A stretch of DNA of 64,000 nucleotides from Branchiostoma lanceolatum (lineage: Eukaryota > Chordata > Leptocardii > Amphioxiformes > Branchiostomatidae): assembly GCF_035083965.1 (NCBI RefSeq), contig NC_089725.1, forward strand, positions 27,537,925 through 27,601,924. The letters run 5' to 3'. The notes beneath the pieces were generated by a model. It was not told where the DNA came from, ran no database searches, and saw nothing but the letters and a program-made list of their open reading frames with translations. How positions within the stretch are numbered: position 1 is the first letter of the stretch; each line of letters starts with the position of its first letter. Below, in pieces: positions 9,937 through 20,054 of this stretch. The translations under genes and the position numbers were made by a program.

Positions 9937-12627
9937 CTAGATATCATTATTTTTATTGTCAACGGGATGGGCATCATCGGCTGATTTCCTAATTTTCTTT
10001 CCATAGATGATATGAGAAGCAGCAAATTTTGCCTGTTTACCGTACATAGCTGATGAGATGTCAGACATTGTGTCCTTGCCATTCTCACAGATAATCTGAG
10101 AAGAAGCATATGATATTGCCTCAGCCTCATTGCCAGGCTCGTGGTTCAACTGAGAAGGAGTAGATACTGCTATATCTACATCATTTCCATAGATGGCATG
10201 AGAGGCATCAAATTTTGTATTTTTACCGCCATTCTTGTTAATGGCTAGTTGAGCAGTAGAAACTGCAGCCCCATTGCCGTTCCCAAATATAAACTGAGGT
10301 AAAGTATCTGATTCTGACCCAGCCTCATCGCCATTAGTAGATACTGCCTCCTCACCGCCATTCTGATTGATGGCCTGAGAGTTATAAGTATTCTTATACA
10401 CGTACCCCTCATCTTCAACATCTGTCTCCTCCTCATTATTTTCATACGTAAATGGTTTATGGACTGTCACTTCACACACTGATTCATTTCGACCTTCTGC
10501 CTTTGGACCAACAGCCTGACTAGAGTGAGGACTTGCTACCTTGTCATTCTCAAATGCGATAGCTTGTTCGATTGTACTGGTTTCCTTGCCATTCTCATGT
10601 ATATTAGCCTGGTCGTTTGTACCTGCTTCGTCGCTATGATCACATATTTTACCTTGGTCGCTTGTACCTGCGTCTGCGAGACAGTGGGTGTTGCCGGAGG
10701 GTGGCGATCTACCCCCCTGTCCTAAGCTATCTTTGTCACTTGTTACAACTGTGTTCTTTCTGGGCCTACTCCGAAACAGGATAAAAACAACGCCAGATAT
10801 AATCAAGATTGTGCAAACAGCAAATGTACCAAACCCAACTGACAGGTAGAAGACTACGGGGTCAGCATTGCTTTCTGTCCTGTCCGGTGGAGAAGATGCA
10901 GGAGAAGGAGATTGGGAAGGAACCGAAGATAGGCCTTTGATGCCAACAGTTAGTGTGGCAGATGTGGGTCCAATAGAACTCAGCGCAATGTAGCAGTACA
11001 GACCAGCATCTGCCGCAGTAACATCTGTTATGGTAATGGTGATTGTACCATTCACCTCTACAGGTACCCTCCCACTTGACTTATCAACGCTTGTGTTGAG
11101 TCCAGATGGGAGAATGACCGTGATGTTTGATGAAGGTATTCCTTCACAGACCAAACGGAGAGTGACACCCCAAACCAATGTGCTATTCTTGATCCTCTTA
11201 AAACTCAAAATGATTGGGTCTTCAGACAGTTGGGAAAAAATTGGGCTTATGACAGCAGAGCTGTTTGTGCCGCCACGCTGTGGCGGTGTTGACATGGCTG
11301 ATGACATTTTACCATCAGTAGACAGTGTATACGGTGTGGGGTCAACAGGACTTGTTGAGGCAATTGTAAGTGCGGGACTGCCTGTACTGTCAAGTGTTAA
11401 AGTTGTTGATATTGCCGGTGTTGGAATTTTGATATCAACCAGCAGTGTAGCAAATGAAGAGCCAGCAATATTTGCTGTAACACAAACGTACAACCCAGAA
11501 TCTGTTTTTGTGACATTCCTCACAATGATACTACCATTCCCATTTACAGTAACCCTCCCACCTGACTCAACGGTTGCGTTTTGCCCAGATGGAAGAGTGA
11601 CTGTGATGTCTGGCTTTGGAATTCCCAAAGCTTTACAAACCAAATGCATTGCCTTTTCGCGCAGCAGTGTGATACTTTTGTTTCTTTGATCATGAAAACC
11701 CATGTTTTTCATGATCAAAGAAGCTGTCGGTTTTTCACAGATCAATTTCTCTGTGTCTACGTTTTGAAGCTTTAGCCCGCGGAAGTTACTAGGTTCCACA
11801 CAAATAATGTTTTCAAACAAATGAGACATGGTCATCCTCGACCTGAATGCAGCCATCCTACAATCACACTGCCAGGGGTTGTTATGCAGATCTAATCTAT
11901 GAAGCTTTGGTAGGTTTGAGAATGTGCCAGGCCGAATGTTAGTCAATCGGTTAGATTGTAGGCTTAGTCTTCCTAGGCTTGGGAGATTTGAAAGTGTATC
12001 AGGTTGAATCTTAGTTATATGGTTATGATTCAGATCTAATAGTTTGAGCTGATAAAGATTTGAAAATGTTCCTGGCATAATATTAGTTATCTGGTTTGAG
12101 GCCATCTCCAACTCCTCAAGCTGGTGTAGGTTTAAAAATGCACCAGGGTGAATGGCAGCTATCTGGTTGGACATAAGGGCCAACTCCCGTAGCGTGGGTA
12201 TCTTTGTGAATGTATCAGGCTCAACGTTAGTTATCCGATTGTGGCGCAGGGTCAGCTTTCGGAGCTGTGGTAGATTTGAGAATGAATCCGGGTGGATGTT
12301 AGTTAGATGATTGTTGCTCAGGTACAATCGATCAAGCTTGGGTACATTTGAGAACGCGCCAGGCTGAATGTCGGACATGCTGTTGCCATACAGATACAAA
12401 GTTTCAAGACTGGGTAGATTTGAGATAGCACCAGGCCGAAGGATGTATAGATTGTTGTGGCCTAGGCGAAGGCTAGTGATACTTGTAGGCAGATTTTGAG
12501 GAACACTGCTGAGACCTCTGCTGCTGCAGTCACAGTCTGATGAACAGCTGCTGCTGCAGGCTGTGGCTGGTCCAGTTTCCACGATGATCACCAAAAGAAC
12601 TAGTAGTCTTTTTAGACTGTTGGACAT
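9937..12627 (-). CDS. LRR-Ig single-pass receptor (single coding exon)
   Basis: An 896-residue type I membrane protein. Residues 1-23 form a signal peptide; a cysteine cluster (CSSSCSSDCDCS) caps about eight leucine-rich repeats to residue 250; an LRR C-terminal cap starts at NPWQCDCR. Two Ig-like domains follow (about 305-400 and 475-565, each with the D-x-G-x-Y-x-C signature), then a serine/threonine/proline-rich linker, one membrane helix at about 592-618 and a 278-residue tail. This is the LRRIG architecture of AMIGO/LINGO/LRIG-type adhesion and signalling receptors; direct orthology is not claimed. A 3-prime splice site (ctttccttacag) ends five bases before the ATG, so the gene has a 5-prime UTR intron and one coding exon. 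The tail contains loosely repeated blocks with tyrosines in Y-x-N settings (YEN, YKN, YGN), candidate Grb2-type SH2 sites. Ligand unknown. Confidence 0.85.
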   Translation of the reverse strand: MSNSLKRLLVLLVIIVETGPATACSSSCSSDCDCSSRGLSSVPQNLPTSITSLRLGHNNLYILRPGAISNLPSLETLYLYGNSMSDIQPGAFSNVPKLDRLYLSNNHLTNIHPDSFSNLPQLRKLTLRHNRITNVEPDTFTKIPTLRELALMSNQIAAIHPGAFLNLHQLEELEMASNQITNIMPGTFSNLYQLKLLDLNHNHITKIQPDTLSNLPSLGRLSLQSNRLTNIRPGTFSNLPKLHRLDLHNNPWQCDCRMAAFRSRMTMSHLFENIICVEPSNFRGLKLQNVDTEKLICEKPTASLIMKNMGFHDQRNKSITLLREKAMHLVCKALGIPKPDITVTLPSGQNATVESGGRVTVNGNGSIIVRNVTKTDSGLYVCVTANIAGSSFATLLVDIKIPTPAISTTLTLDSTGSPALTIASTSPVDPTPYTLSTDGKMSSAMSTPPQRGGTNSSAVISPIFSQLSEDPIILSFKRIKNSTLVWGVTLRLVCEGIPSSNITVILPSGLNTSVDKSSGRVPVEVNGTITITITDVTAADAGLYCYIALSSIGPTSATLTVGIKGLSSVPSQSPSPASSPPDRTESNADPVVFYLSVGFGTFAVCTILIISGVVFILFRSRPRKNTVVTSDKDSLGQGGRSPPSGNTHCLADAGTSDQGKICDHSDEAGTNDQANIHENGKETSTIEQAIAFENDKVASPHSSQAVGPKAEGRNESVCEVTVHKPFTYENNEEETDVEDEGYVYKNTYNSQAINQNGGEEAVSTNGDEAGSESDTLPQFIFGNGNGAAVSTAQLAINKNGGKNTKFDASHAIYGNDVDIAVSTPSQLNHEPGNEAEAISYASSQIICENGKDTMSDISSAMYGKQAKFAASHIIYGKKIRKSADDAHPVDNKNNDI

Positions 12628-12959
12628 CTTGCCTGTAAGGAAAGAGAAATATCGTCAAGTGTGATAAACAGCTCCTGTGGTCGTTCACTTTAAATGATGA
12701 ACATATATATATAACATGGATGGGCATGTTGGAAGTTTCCTTAATGATGTTGGACATTTCCTTAATAATGTAAGATAGGTAAAGATACACACATTCTTGA
12801 CAACACTTATTATTGGATACAAACAATCAAATAGATTCATTAGCATATGGTAGCATGAAACTTCTTAGTTATTGCTAATTCATCATTTAAAGAACTTTCA
12901 CAAAGAAGTTAAAAAGAATTCAAAATACAGGATGATGATACGTTTTATATATTCCGCTC

Positions 12960-13885
12960 CACAGGAGGGAATATACTGTATTTGCTTGCCTGTTCTTCTT
13001 TCTTCTTCTTTCTTCTTCTGACAAAAACCAAGTAGATGTGGGGTGGTAGCTCTACTAATGGTATTGCAGAAAGTTATATGTACCTTATGTAACTTGGTAC
13101 GGATGTTATATTTGAGATGTAGGAACCTTTAGAAAAGGTGAATACACCTGACAATAAGCTATGCTAATGAGGACCTAATTTGCATAATTTATGCAGAAAC
13201 GTATTTCCCTTAATACCGTAAACGCTGCGGATGTCATATTTGAGATGTAGGTACTTTTAGGGAAGGTCAACAGACCTGGCCATAAATTATGCTAATGAGG
13301 ATCGCGTTTGCACAATTTATGCATATACTTGTATTTCCCTTACCGTTAAAGCTACGGATGTCATATTTGAGATGTAGGTACTTTTAGGGAAGGTCCACAC
13401 ACCTGGCCATAAATCATGCTAATGCGAACCTCATTTGCATAATTTAGGCATAAACTTGTATTTCCCTTACCGTAAAGGCTACGGATGTCATATTTGAGAT
13501 GTAGGTACCTTTAGGAAAGGTCAACACACCTGGCCATAGATCATGCTAATGAGGACCTCATTTGCATAATGTATGGGTGCCATATTTGAGATGTTGGTAC
13601 TTTTAGGAAAAGTGAATACACCTAGACATATATTATGCTAATGAGGACCTGATTTGCATAATTCATGCTTAAACTTGTATTTCCTTTACGGTACATGCTA
13701 CGGATGTCATACTTGACATGAAGGTACCTTTTGGAAGGTGAAATAGACCTGGACATAACTTATGCTAATGAGGACCTCCTTTCCATAATTCATGCAGAAA
13801 ATTCGTAATTCCCTTACAGTACATGCTAAGGATGTCATATTTGAGGTGTAGGCAATGGGAGGGGAATATCCTGCATTTTCTCGAA
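12960..13885 (+). repeat. Tandem array of about seven 110-140 bp units with octamer motifs
   Basis: The phrase 'tcatatttgagatgtaggta' or a close form recurs at about 13086, 13216, 13354, 13480, 13566, 13694 and 13832. Each unit also contains 'gctaatgaggacct' followed by 'atttgcataatt', a palindromic pair of octamer-like words. The array is bounded by related 'ggagggaatat' words at about 12966 and 13855. A similar palindromic core occurs at 55.5-56.1 kb and near 2990. Confidence 0.8.
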
Positions 13886-16440
13886 AATATTGCCTTTCTA
13901 GTTTACATTGTCATTGTACGATAGGGATTAGACTATAAATCGTAACAATCGACACAAAAGATGTTAACATCACAGAAACAGTTACACAATTGAATACATT
14001 TCAAAGGTACAGTGTGAATCATTAAATTGACATTTTGGAAAGCGTTGGTTCCAAGGAACTTGTGCACGTGTGTCTAAGGGGGAGGAGGCCATAAAGGGTA
14101 CGGGGAAGCAAGGGTCGTCAGAAACTACATTCAGTCGACAAGAAAAAAAAGCAATCAGTAGCTGTTCTGATGTTGCTGCCGTTGCATATTTCCATGCTGA
14201 TTGGCGCCTACAAGTGCCGAACCATAGGCAGACTAATCTGCCGTTAGAAATCTTGACACAACAGATTTTTCTCTTGCCACGTCATCTATATTTGTCTAAC
14301 TGAAACTATGATAGTACACAAAATGGAAAGTTCTTGATATGGGCGTATGAAAGTATGCCTTTCCAGCTTCTTACGCATTGTATGTCTTGCCAGGAGAGTT
14401 CTCTAGATCTCAAGCGGCTGTTTCGACACAAACGTTGGGCACCACCCATCCAAACATTTTAAAGCCAAATTGAAAATTTCCCATACCCTTCTGGCACCTC
14501 GGAAACCATAGTACACATTATATCCATTTGTACACTAATATACGCTCGACATATCAACGTCCAAAACACGAAAAATAATCTGCAAACAATGACGAAAAGT
14601 CAATCATTCGATGCTGTTATGCTGCTCACTGGTGTCTTTCTGCTCAGAGCCAGCCTAACATATTCTATTCTCAATCATCTAACGCCATACAAGTAGTATT
14701 ATCAAAAGTCTTACCTACCTGTCTTCCGCAATGTCGTTTCTCCTGGACAAGCTAGCAATTATATTGGACGCAAAATCTGCCCGTCTGCACCTGTTTTACA
14801 GAATGTTACAGACAGTAGCCTCCACCAGACCTCCCAAGGCGTTATGGATAATAAAGCTCGGCAAAATTGCTGAGAATGGACTGGCCAGGATAATGTACCC
14901 GTTGTAAGGGTAACACTTCCAATTGGCAAATGAAACTCAATGGTGGCCAAACTCCCCTGTCAAATCATTATTCGCAGTGCGTGGAGAAACGCCTGGCCCG
15001 CCTCATGATTGCCTGGGTTCTGAACAGACGTCATTTGGCGCATGTGCAGTGTGCGGCCTGCTCCGTGACAAAAATAGTTCCCCAGGCCTTCATTATGGAA
15101 AGTAAGATTTTGCATGCTCGGAGAATTATGTTAAGTGCAGGCAATGTTTAGCAGAGGAAAAAAGGCAGCATATTTCCTTGTCTTTGTTGCAGAAAAAAAA
15201 CGTGTGGAAGGAGACGGCTGCATCTGAGTGATACGGTGCATGATTTCAGTGGGCGGAGGGATATTTTGTAGAAAATGGTGTGTCTTTATTTTGGGACATT
15301 CTCATACCGAAATGAATATTCGGCGGCTTAATAGTCTGTTTGCGGTTCAAACGCACATACTCGTGTCACCTTAAAGTTGCTCTTAGTTACCAGGCCGATT
15401 GGGGATTGTTCTGTGCCCGCGCGCCACCTAGCGCTTTACAGAAACACTACTTCGGTGTATGAAAGCAATCATCACTCAAAACGTCACTCGAAAATTAAAT
15501 GTTAACATCATTTTGGCGAAGGTATGAGCTCTTGCAACTATGGTGTTATGTCGGCATACGTCGTCGAGGTGTTCTGTTGTGTTTCGTTCTTCACACTTCT
15601 ACAAGTAACTCCATTTGGAAAACGAATGAGTCAAACAAACCTACCGACGTAGCGCTACCAATTATGGTCCAATCTATTCAAAATGCCGTTCATTTCAAAA
15701 CCGGGCGGACAGAGCCAAATGTTAAACCCATGGAAAGAGATACCAGGTCTTCTGAAAAAGAAAAATGCAAGGTCTGTAACTTTTCGTCCGCCTCCCGTGC
15801 AAGCATGTATTTGAGGCCTATGGTGAAGACCAGTGCTAAGGTTGCCCACTATGGCCCACTTGCGTATTTCTCCTTCTAGCGCTCTACTTGAAGATCATTG
15901 ATCAGAAAAAAATGCACATTAATTGTCCAAAGTAGTCTACAGACAGATAATAGTTAAGTCATTATGTTTGTCCCACCGCTTGCTTGACGCTATTAAATAA
16001 TGCCAGGTTCAACCACGCCGAGCGGCACGTGAAGTTCACGTGATTAACGCATGGCAATAATGTTTTGACCTGCGAAAATGTAGCGAAGATGAGGGGGAAC
16101 GCTGGATTGTATCAAACCTTCTTCAAACTGGCAAGGATTTCAAACCACGAATACCTATAGATAGTTTGAATACCAAAGAAAAGTTTAACGCCAGCTATTT
16201 TCAAAATATACTAGCTATTGTGCGACACGGTGTCCAAGTACATATGACGCTATTGCATACATGACGCTTCGAGGTAGATTGTTGTTAAGGCTTCAAGAAT
16301 TTATTCTGTTTTGTTGCTGGATGTAAACACATTTCATTGCTTTGTATAAGAGTCATGACTAAGGAACTCGGAGTTAAAATCAACCTGGGACCCGGTAACA
16401 AATAGACGCCGTAAATAATCTTGAGAACACCGAGAGGTGC
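13886..16440. other. Intergenic stretch, no supported gene
   Basis: No coding region with recognisable domains. On the minus strand a possible splice donor lies at about 14715-14725 (reads 'acag|gtaggtaag'), so a non-coding first exon of the LRR-Ig gene at 9937-12627 could lie near 14725-14770; this is a guess. A short dispersed repeat at 16360-16430 matches, in reverse, sequences downstream of both RTK genes. Confidence 0.35.
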
Positions 16441-16442
16441 AT

Positions 16443-16543
16443 TTACCTGATCTGTGTCCTTTGTTGAATGTCACGCGAAAAATGCCGGCAGAAGAATGAT
16501 TTCAAACTTGCATTATACTTATTTATAGAATGACTGTATCCGG
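16443..16543 (+). repeat. About 100-bp direct repeat, left copy
   Basis: Sequence beginning 'atttacctgatctgtgtcct' and running through 'ttcaaacttgcattatactt' is repeated at about 19828-19930 with high similarity, 3.4 kb downstream. The right copy lies just upstream of the LRR receptor exon, so this may be a duplicated piece of its 5-prime region. Confidence 0.75.
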
Positions 16544-17257
16544 TAGTCCATCGGGATAAAAGTTGTGAAGCATAATCAGTGATGTACAAAGCTGTGGAAA
16601 CTATTTACGGATGTACACGTATGTTTTCTTTCACTTAAGTTTGCACGTTTCTCTTCTCATGACCTAGTTGACTCCAACTGCTAACTCCTTGCATTTGACA
16701 GTTTCTCAATTATGTGAGTTTGAACGTGTGACTTAACTGACTAAATTGTTTGCTACAATTTTACATTTACAATGTTTCTCATTCATTTCGGCCAACAAAA
16801 CCAAACTTTTGAAAGGTCAGCCCTTCCCTGGAGGCTACAACAGCCCTGCGTTCCGTCCTTCCCACTGCTTAGCGCTCGCCAGCCGTCGGCCAACCAGAGA
16901 CCCCCTCCTGTTCTGTGTGTGTGTGTGTGTGGGTGTTACCAGTCAATCACGTTGCCTCTTGACCACAGGCGGCGATTTGGTTGGCTAGTGATGGCTTGCT
17001 GTGGTTAATGCAGCGAGACTGGATGGACATACATGCAGGCGGCGGGCCTGGCATGAGATGATGCCCTATCACGTAGCCACCCCAAAAACAAACAAGATTT
17101 CACACACACTCCTCAGAAAAGGCTTGTCAATGCTTTTAGACTACATCTTTGTGCGCTTTATTTCGGCAGAGGCGCCAAAAACACTCCCGATCTGTTCAAT
17201 ATGCATATGGAGCTGTAGATCCGTGCTGCCAATCACCCAGGTCTAGAGGGGATGTGG

Positions 17258-19385
17258 GCCGGTGTTCAGGAATTATCGGTCCCCCCGGGAAAATCGGTCC
17301 CCCTCCTGCCATTGGTTCATATTTGAGACTGGTGGGCGTGGCCTAAAAGTACGAAGGCCCACAACAACATAGGCTGTAACATAACAATTCTACACTGTCG
17401 ACATTGTCGACAAATAATGTCCCCTCATAGGAAAGTTGAAACAATCTTCCTCTGGTCTACTTCGGACCCTAATTTTAAACTTAAAGACGAATCTATGAAA
17501 ATTGATATAAACGTTTCAAAGGGTTTTGGCCATTGTGGGATTTCATCTGAAGGGGACACATTTTCCCGGGATAGCCGGGATTTTCGGTCCCCTCATTTGA
17601 AAGTCGACAACGTCTCTTCTGATGTATTTGGAAACCTCTATTTCAACTTGAAGACGCTTCTCTGAGGACCTAACACAACTATAAACGTTTCAGATGCAGA
17701 AAGTCTTAGTTTTTGAGGGGACCGAAAATCCCGGCTAGATCTACCCCGGGAAAATGTGTCCCCTTCCCCTGAAATCCCCTCAATGGTCAAATCCTGAGCC
17801 TTTTTTTACTTTTGAAACGTTTATAGTTGTGTTAAGTCTTCAGAGAAGCGCCTTCAAGTTGACAAACAATTTCCAAGTACATCAGAAGAAACGGTTTTTT
17901 CACTTTCCTATGAGGGGACCGAAAATCCCGGCTACCCCGGGAAAATGTGTCCCCTTCCCCCTTAAATGACAAATCTTGGAATTTTTGCTTTGAAACCTTT
18001 ATAGTTGTGTTAAGTCTTCAGAGAAGCGTCTTTAAGTATAAAAACAGGTTTCCAAATATATCATAAGATCAGAGGCGTTGCTGACTTTCCTATGAGGGGA
18101 CCGAAAATCCAGGCTACCCCGGGAAATTGTCCCCCTCCCCCTTAATTGACAAATATTGAGACTTTTGCTTTTGAAACGTTTATAGTTTATTTCCCCTGAA
18201 ATCCCCTCAATGGCCAAGTTCTGAAACTTTTTGCTTTGAAACCTTTATAGTTGTTCAGAGAAGCGTCTTTGAGTATAAAAACAGGATTCCAAATGGATCA
18301 GGAGAAGCGTTGTTGACTTTTCTATGAGGGGACCGAAAATCCCGGGTACCCCGGGAAAATGTGTCCCCTTCCCTTGAAGTCCCCTCAATGGCCAAATCCT
18401 AAGACATTTTGCTTTTGAAACGTTTATAGTTGTGTTAAGTCTTCGGGGAAGCGTCTTCAAGTTGAAAAACAATTTCGGTGTCCATCATAAGAAGCGTTGT
18501 TGACTTTCCTATGAGGGGACCGAAAATACCGGCTAGATCTACCCCGGGAAAATGTGTCCCCTTCCCCTGAAATCCCTCAATGGCCAAATCCTGAGATTTT
18601 TTTTTGCTTTTGAAACGTTTATAGTTGTGCTAAGTCGTCAGAGAAGCACCTTGAAGTTGACAAACAATTTCCAAGTCCATCATAAGAAGCGTTGTTGACT
18701 TTGCTATAAGGGGACCGAAAATCCCGGCTAGATCTACCCCGGGAAAATGTGTCCCATTACCCTGAAATCCCCTCAATGGCCAAGTTCTGAAACTTTTCGC
18801 TTTGAAACCTTTATAGTTGTGTTAAATCTTCAGATAAGCGCCTTCAAGTTGACAAAGAAGCTTCCAAGCTCATCAGAAGAAGCGTTGTTGACTTTTCTAT
18901 GAGGGGACCAAAAATCCCGCCTAGATCTACCCCGGGAAAATGAGTCCCCTTCCCCTGAATTCCCTAAATGGACAAATGCAGAGACTGTTGCCCTTAAAAC
19001 GTTTATATTTTTGTGTTAAGAGCATCAACTCAAGTTAAAGTAATTTAAAAATAAAGTATTTTTCCAAATGCATCACTACTAGGAGAAGAGTTGTTAACTT
19101 TCCTATGAGGGGACCGGAAATCCTGGCTACCCCGGGAAAATGTGTCCCTGCAATGGCCAAAAACTGATACTTTTTGTTGATGAAACGGTCATATTTGTGT
19201 TTGTGGACAATTTCCGTCCCACCTTCTTACAATTCATACATTTGGCAGTAAGTATTCAATTCAAAGACAGTGTTTGTGGATGATATCTATGCTTTGGCCC
19301 TGTGGGCCTTTGTACTTTTTAGGCCACGCCCACCATGGATTGGGGACCGATTTTCCTGGGGGACCGATAATTCCTGAACACCGGC
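17258..19385. mobile_element. Inverted-repeat element filled with satellite-like tandem units
   Basis: The ends are inverted copies of about 90-100 bases: left starts 'ccggtgttcaggaattatcg', right ends with its complement, and both arms continue through 'gtgggcgtggcctaaaa'. The interior is a tandem array of roughly 190-base units carrying 'gaggggaccgaaaat', 'accccgggaaaatgtgtccc' and 'aaacgtttatagttgtg'. About eight units run in one direction (17.7-19.1 kb) and the left part (about 17.41-17.68 kb) runs in the other. No protein-coding capacity is seen. It resembles fold-back elements, whose inverted ends are built of short repeats; the superfamily and target duplication could not be fixed. Confidence 0.75.
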
Positions 19386-19827
19386 ATGGAAACTCAATGA
19401 CGTCGTTTCTCTTTCCACCCAGACTAATAAGTAATCCGAGGCCACACCGAACAGTCACATCGGAGCGTGTCTGCTGTGCTCAGTTACTTTTATCTAATAA
19501 GGTACATTTTTGGCAACATTTATGTACAAATAGTCGACATACCGGATATAAGGGTGTGTGGGTGATGTATGTCTAATGATATCTACAGAGGAACCAATTT
19601 GTCGTAGTGCAATTGTCTGACTTGAACGCATTGAAAATTGGTCATTGTAACTGACGTGACGACCATTGTGGTGCAGATGAAGTATTGAGGTCTCGAGATC
19701 AATTTTGGTCCTCCGATAACTATATTTTGGCGTCACTGTTGGAAGATAGATGAACAGATAGATGAACAGTTTGAACAGACATTTGGCACAGTGCCAATTT
19801 TTATCATTTGAACGATGTACTTGGACA

Positions 19828-19930
19828 TTTACCTGATCTGTGTCCTTTGTTGAATGGTATGCGAAAAATGACAGCAGAAAAAGGACTTCAAACTTGCATT
19901 ATACTTGTCAATAGAATGACAAGAATTTTG
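19828..19930 (+). repeat. About 100-bp direct repeat, right copy
   Basis: Partner of the 16443-16543 repeat. It ends about 60 bases before the 3-prime splice site (acaacag at 19986-19992) that precedes the LRR receptor start. Confidence 0.75.
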
Positions 19931-20054
19931 TAGAGTGTCAATTTTCTTTGAAATAATGTAACAATTGTGTTCTCTTTTATTTCCCACAACAGTGGTTCAG
20001 TGGCTTACAATACCGGAGACATTCCCGTCGGGTCAGACAAACATTCTCGTCGAC

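Noticed and set aside
12960-13885. CRISPR-like regularly spaced repeats
   Set aside because: Units are long, degenerate and contiguous, and the genome is a eukaryote; this is an ordinary tandem array.
15499-15879. 126-residue plus-strand frame
   Set aside because: No family resemblance, no splice or start context, and no repeat or paralogue to support it.
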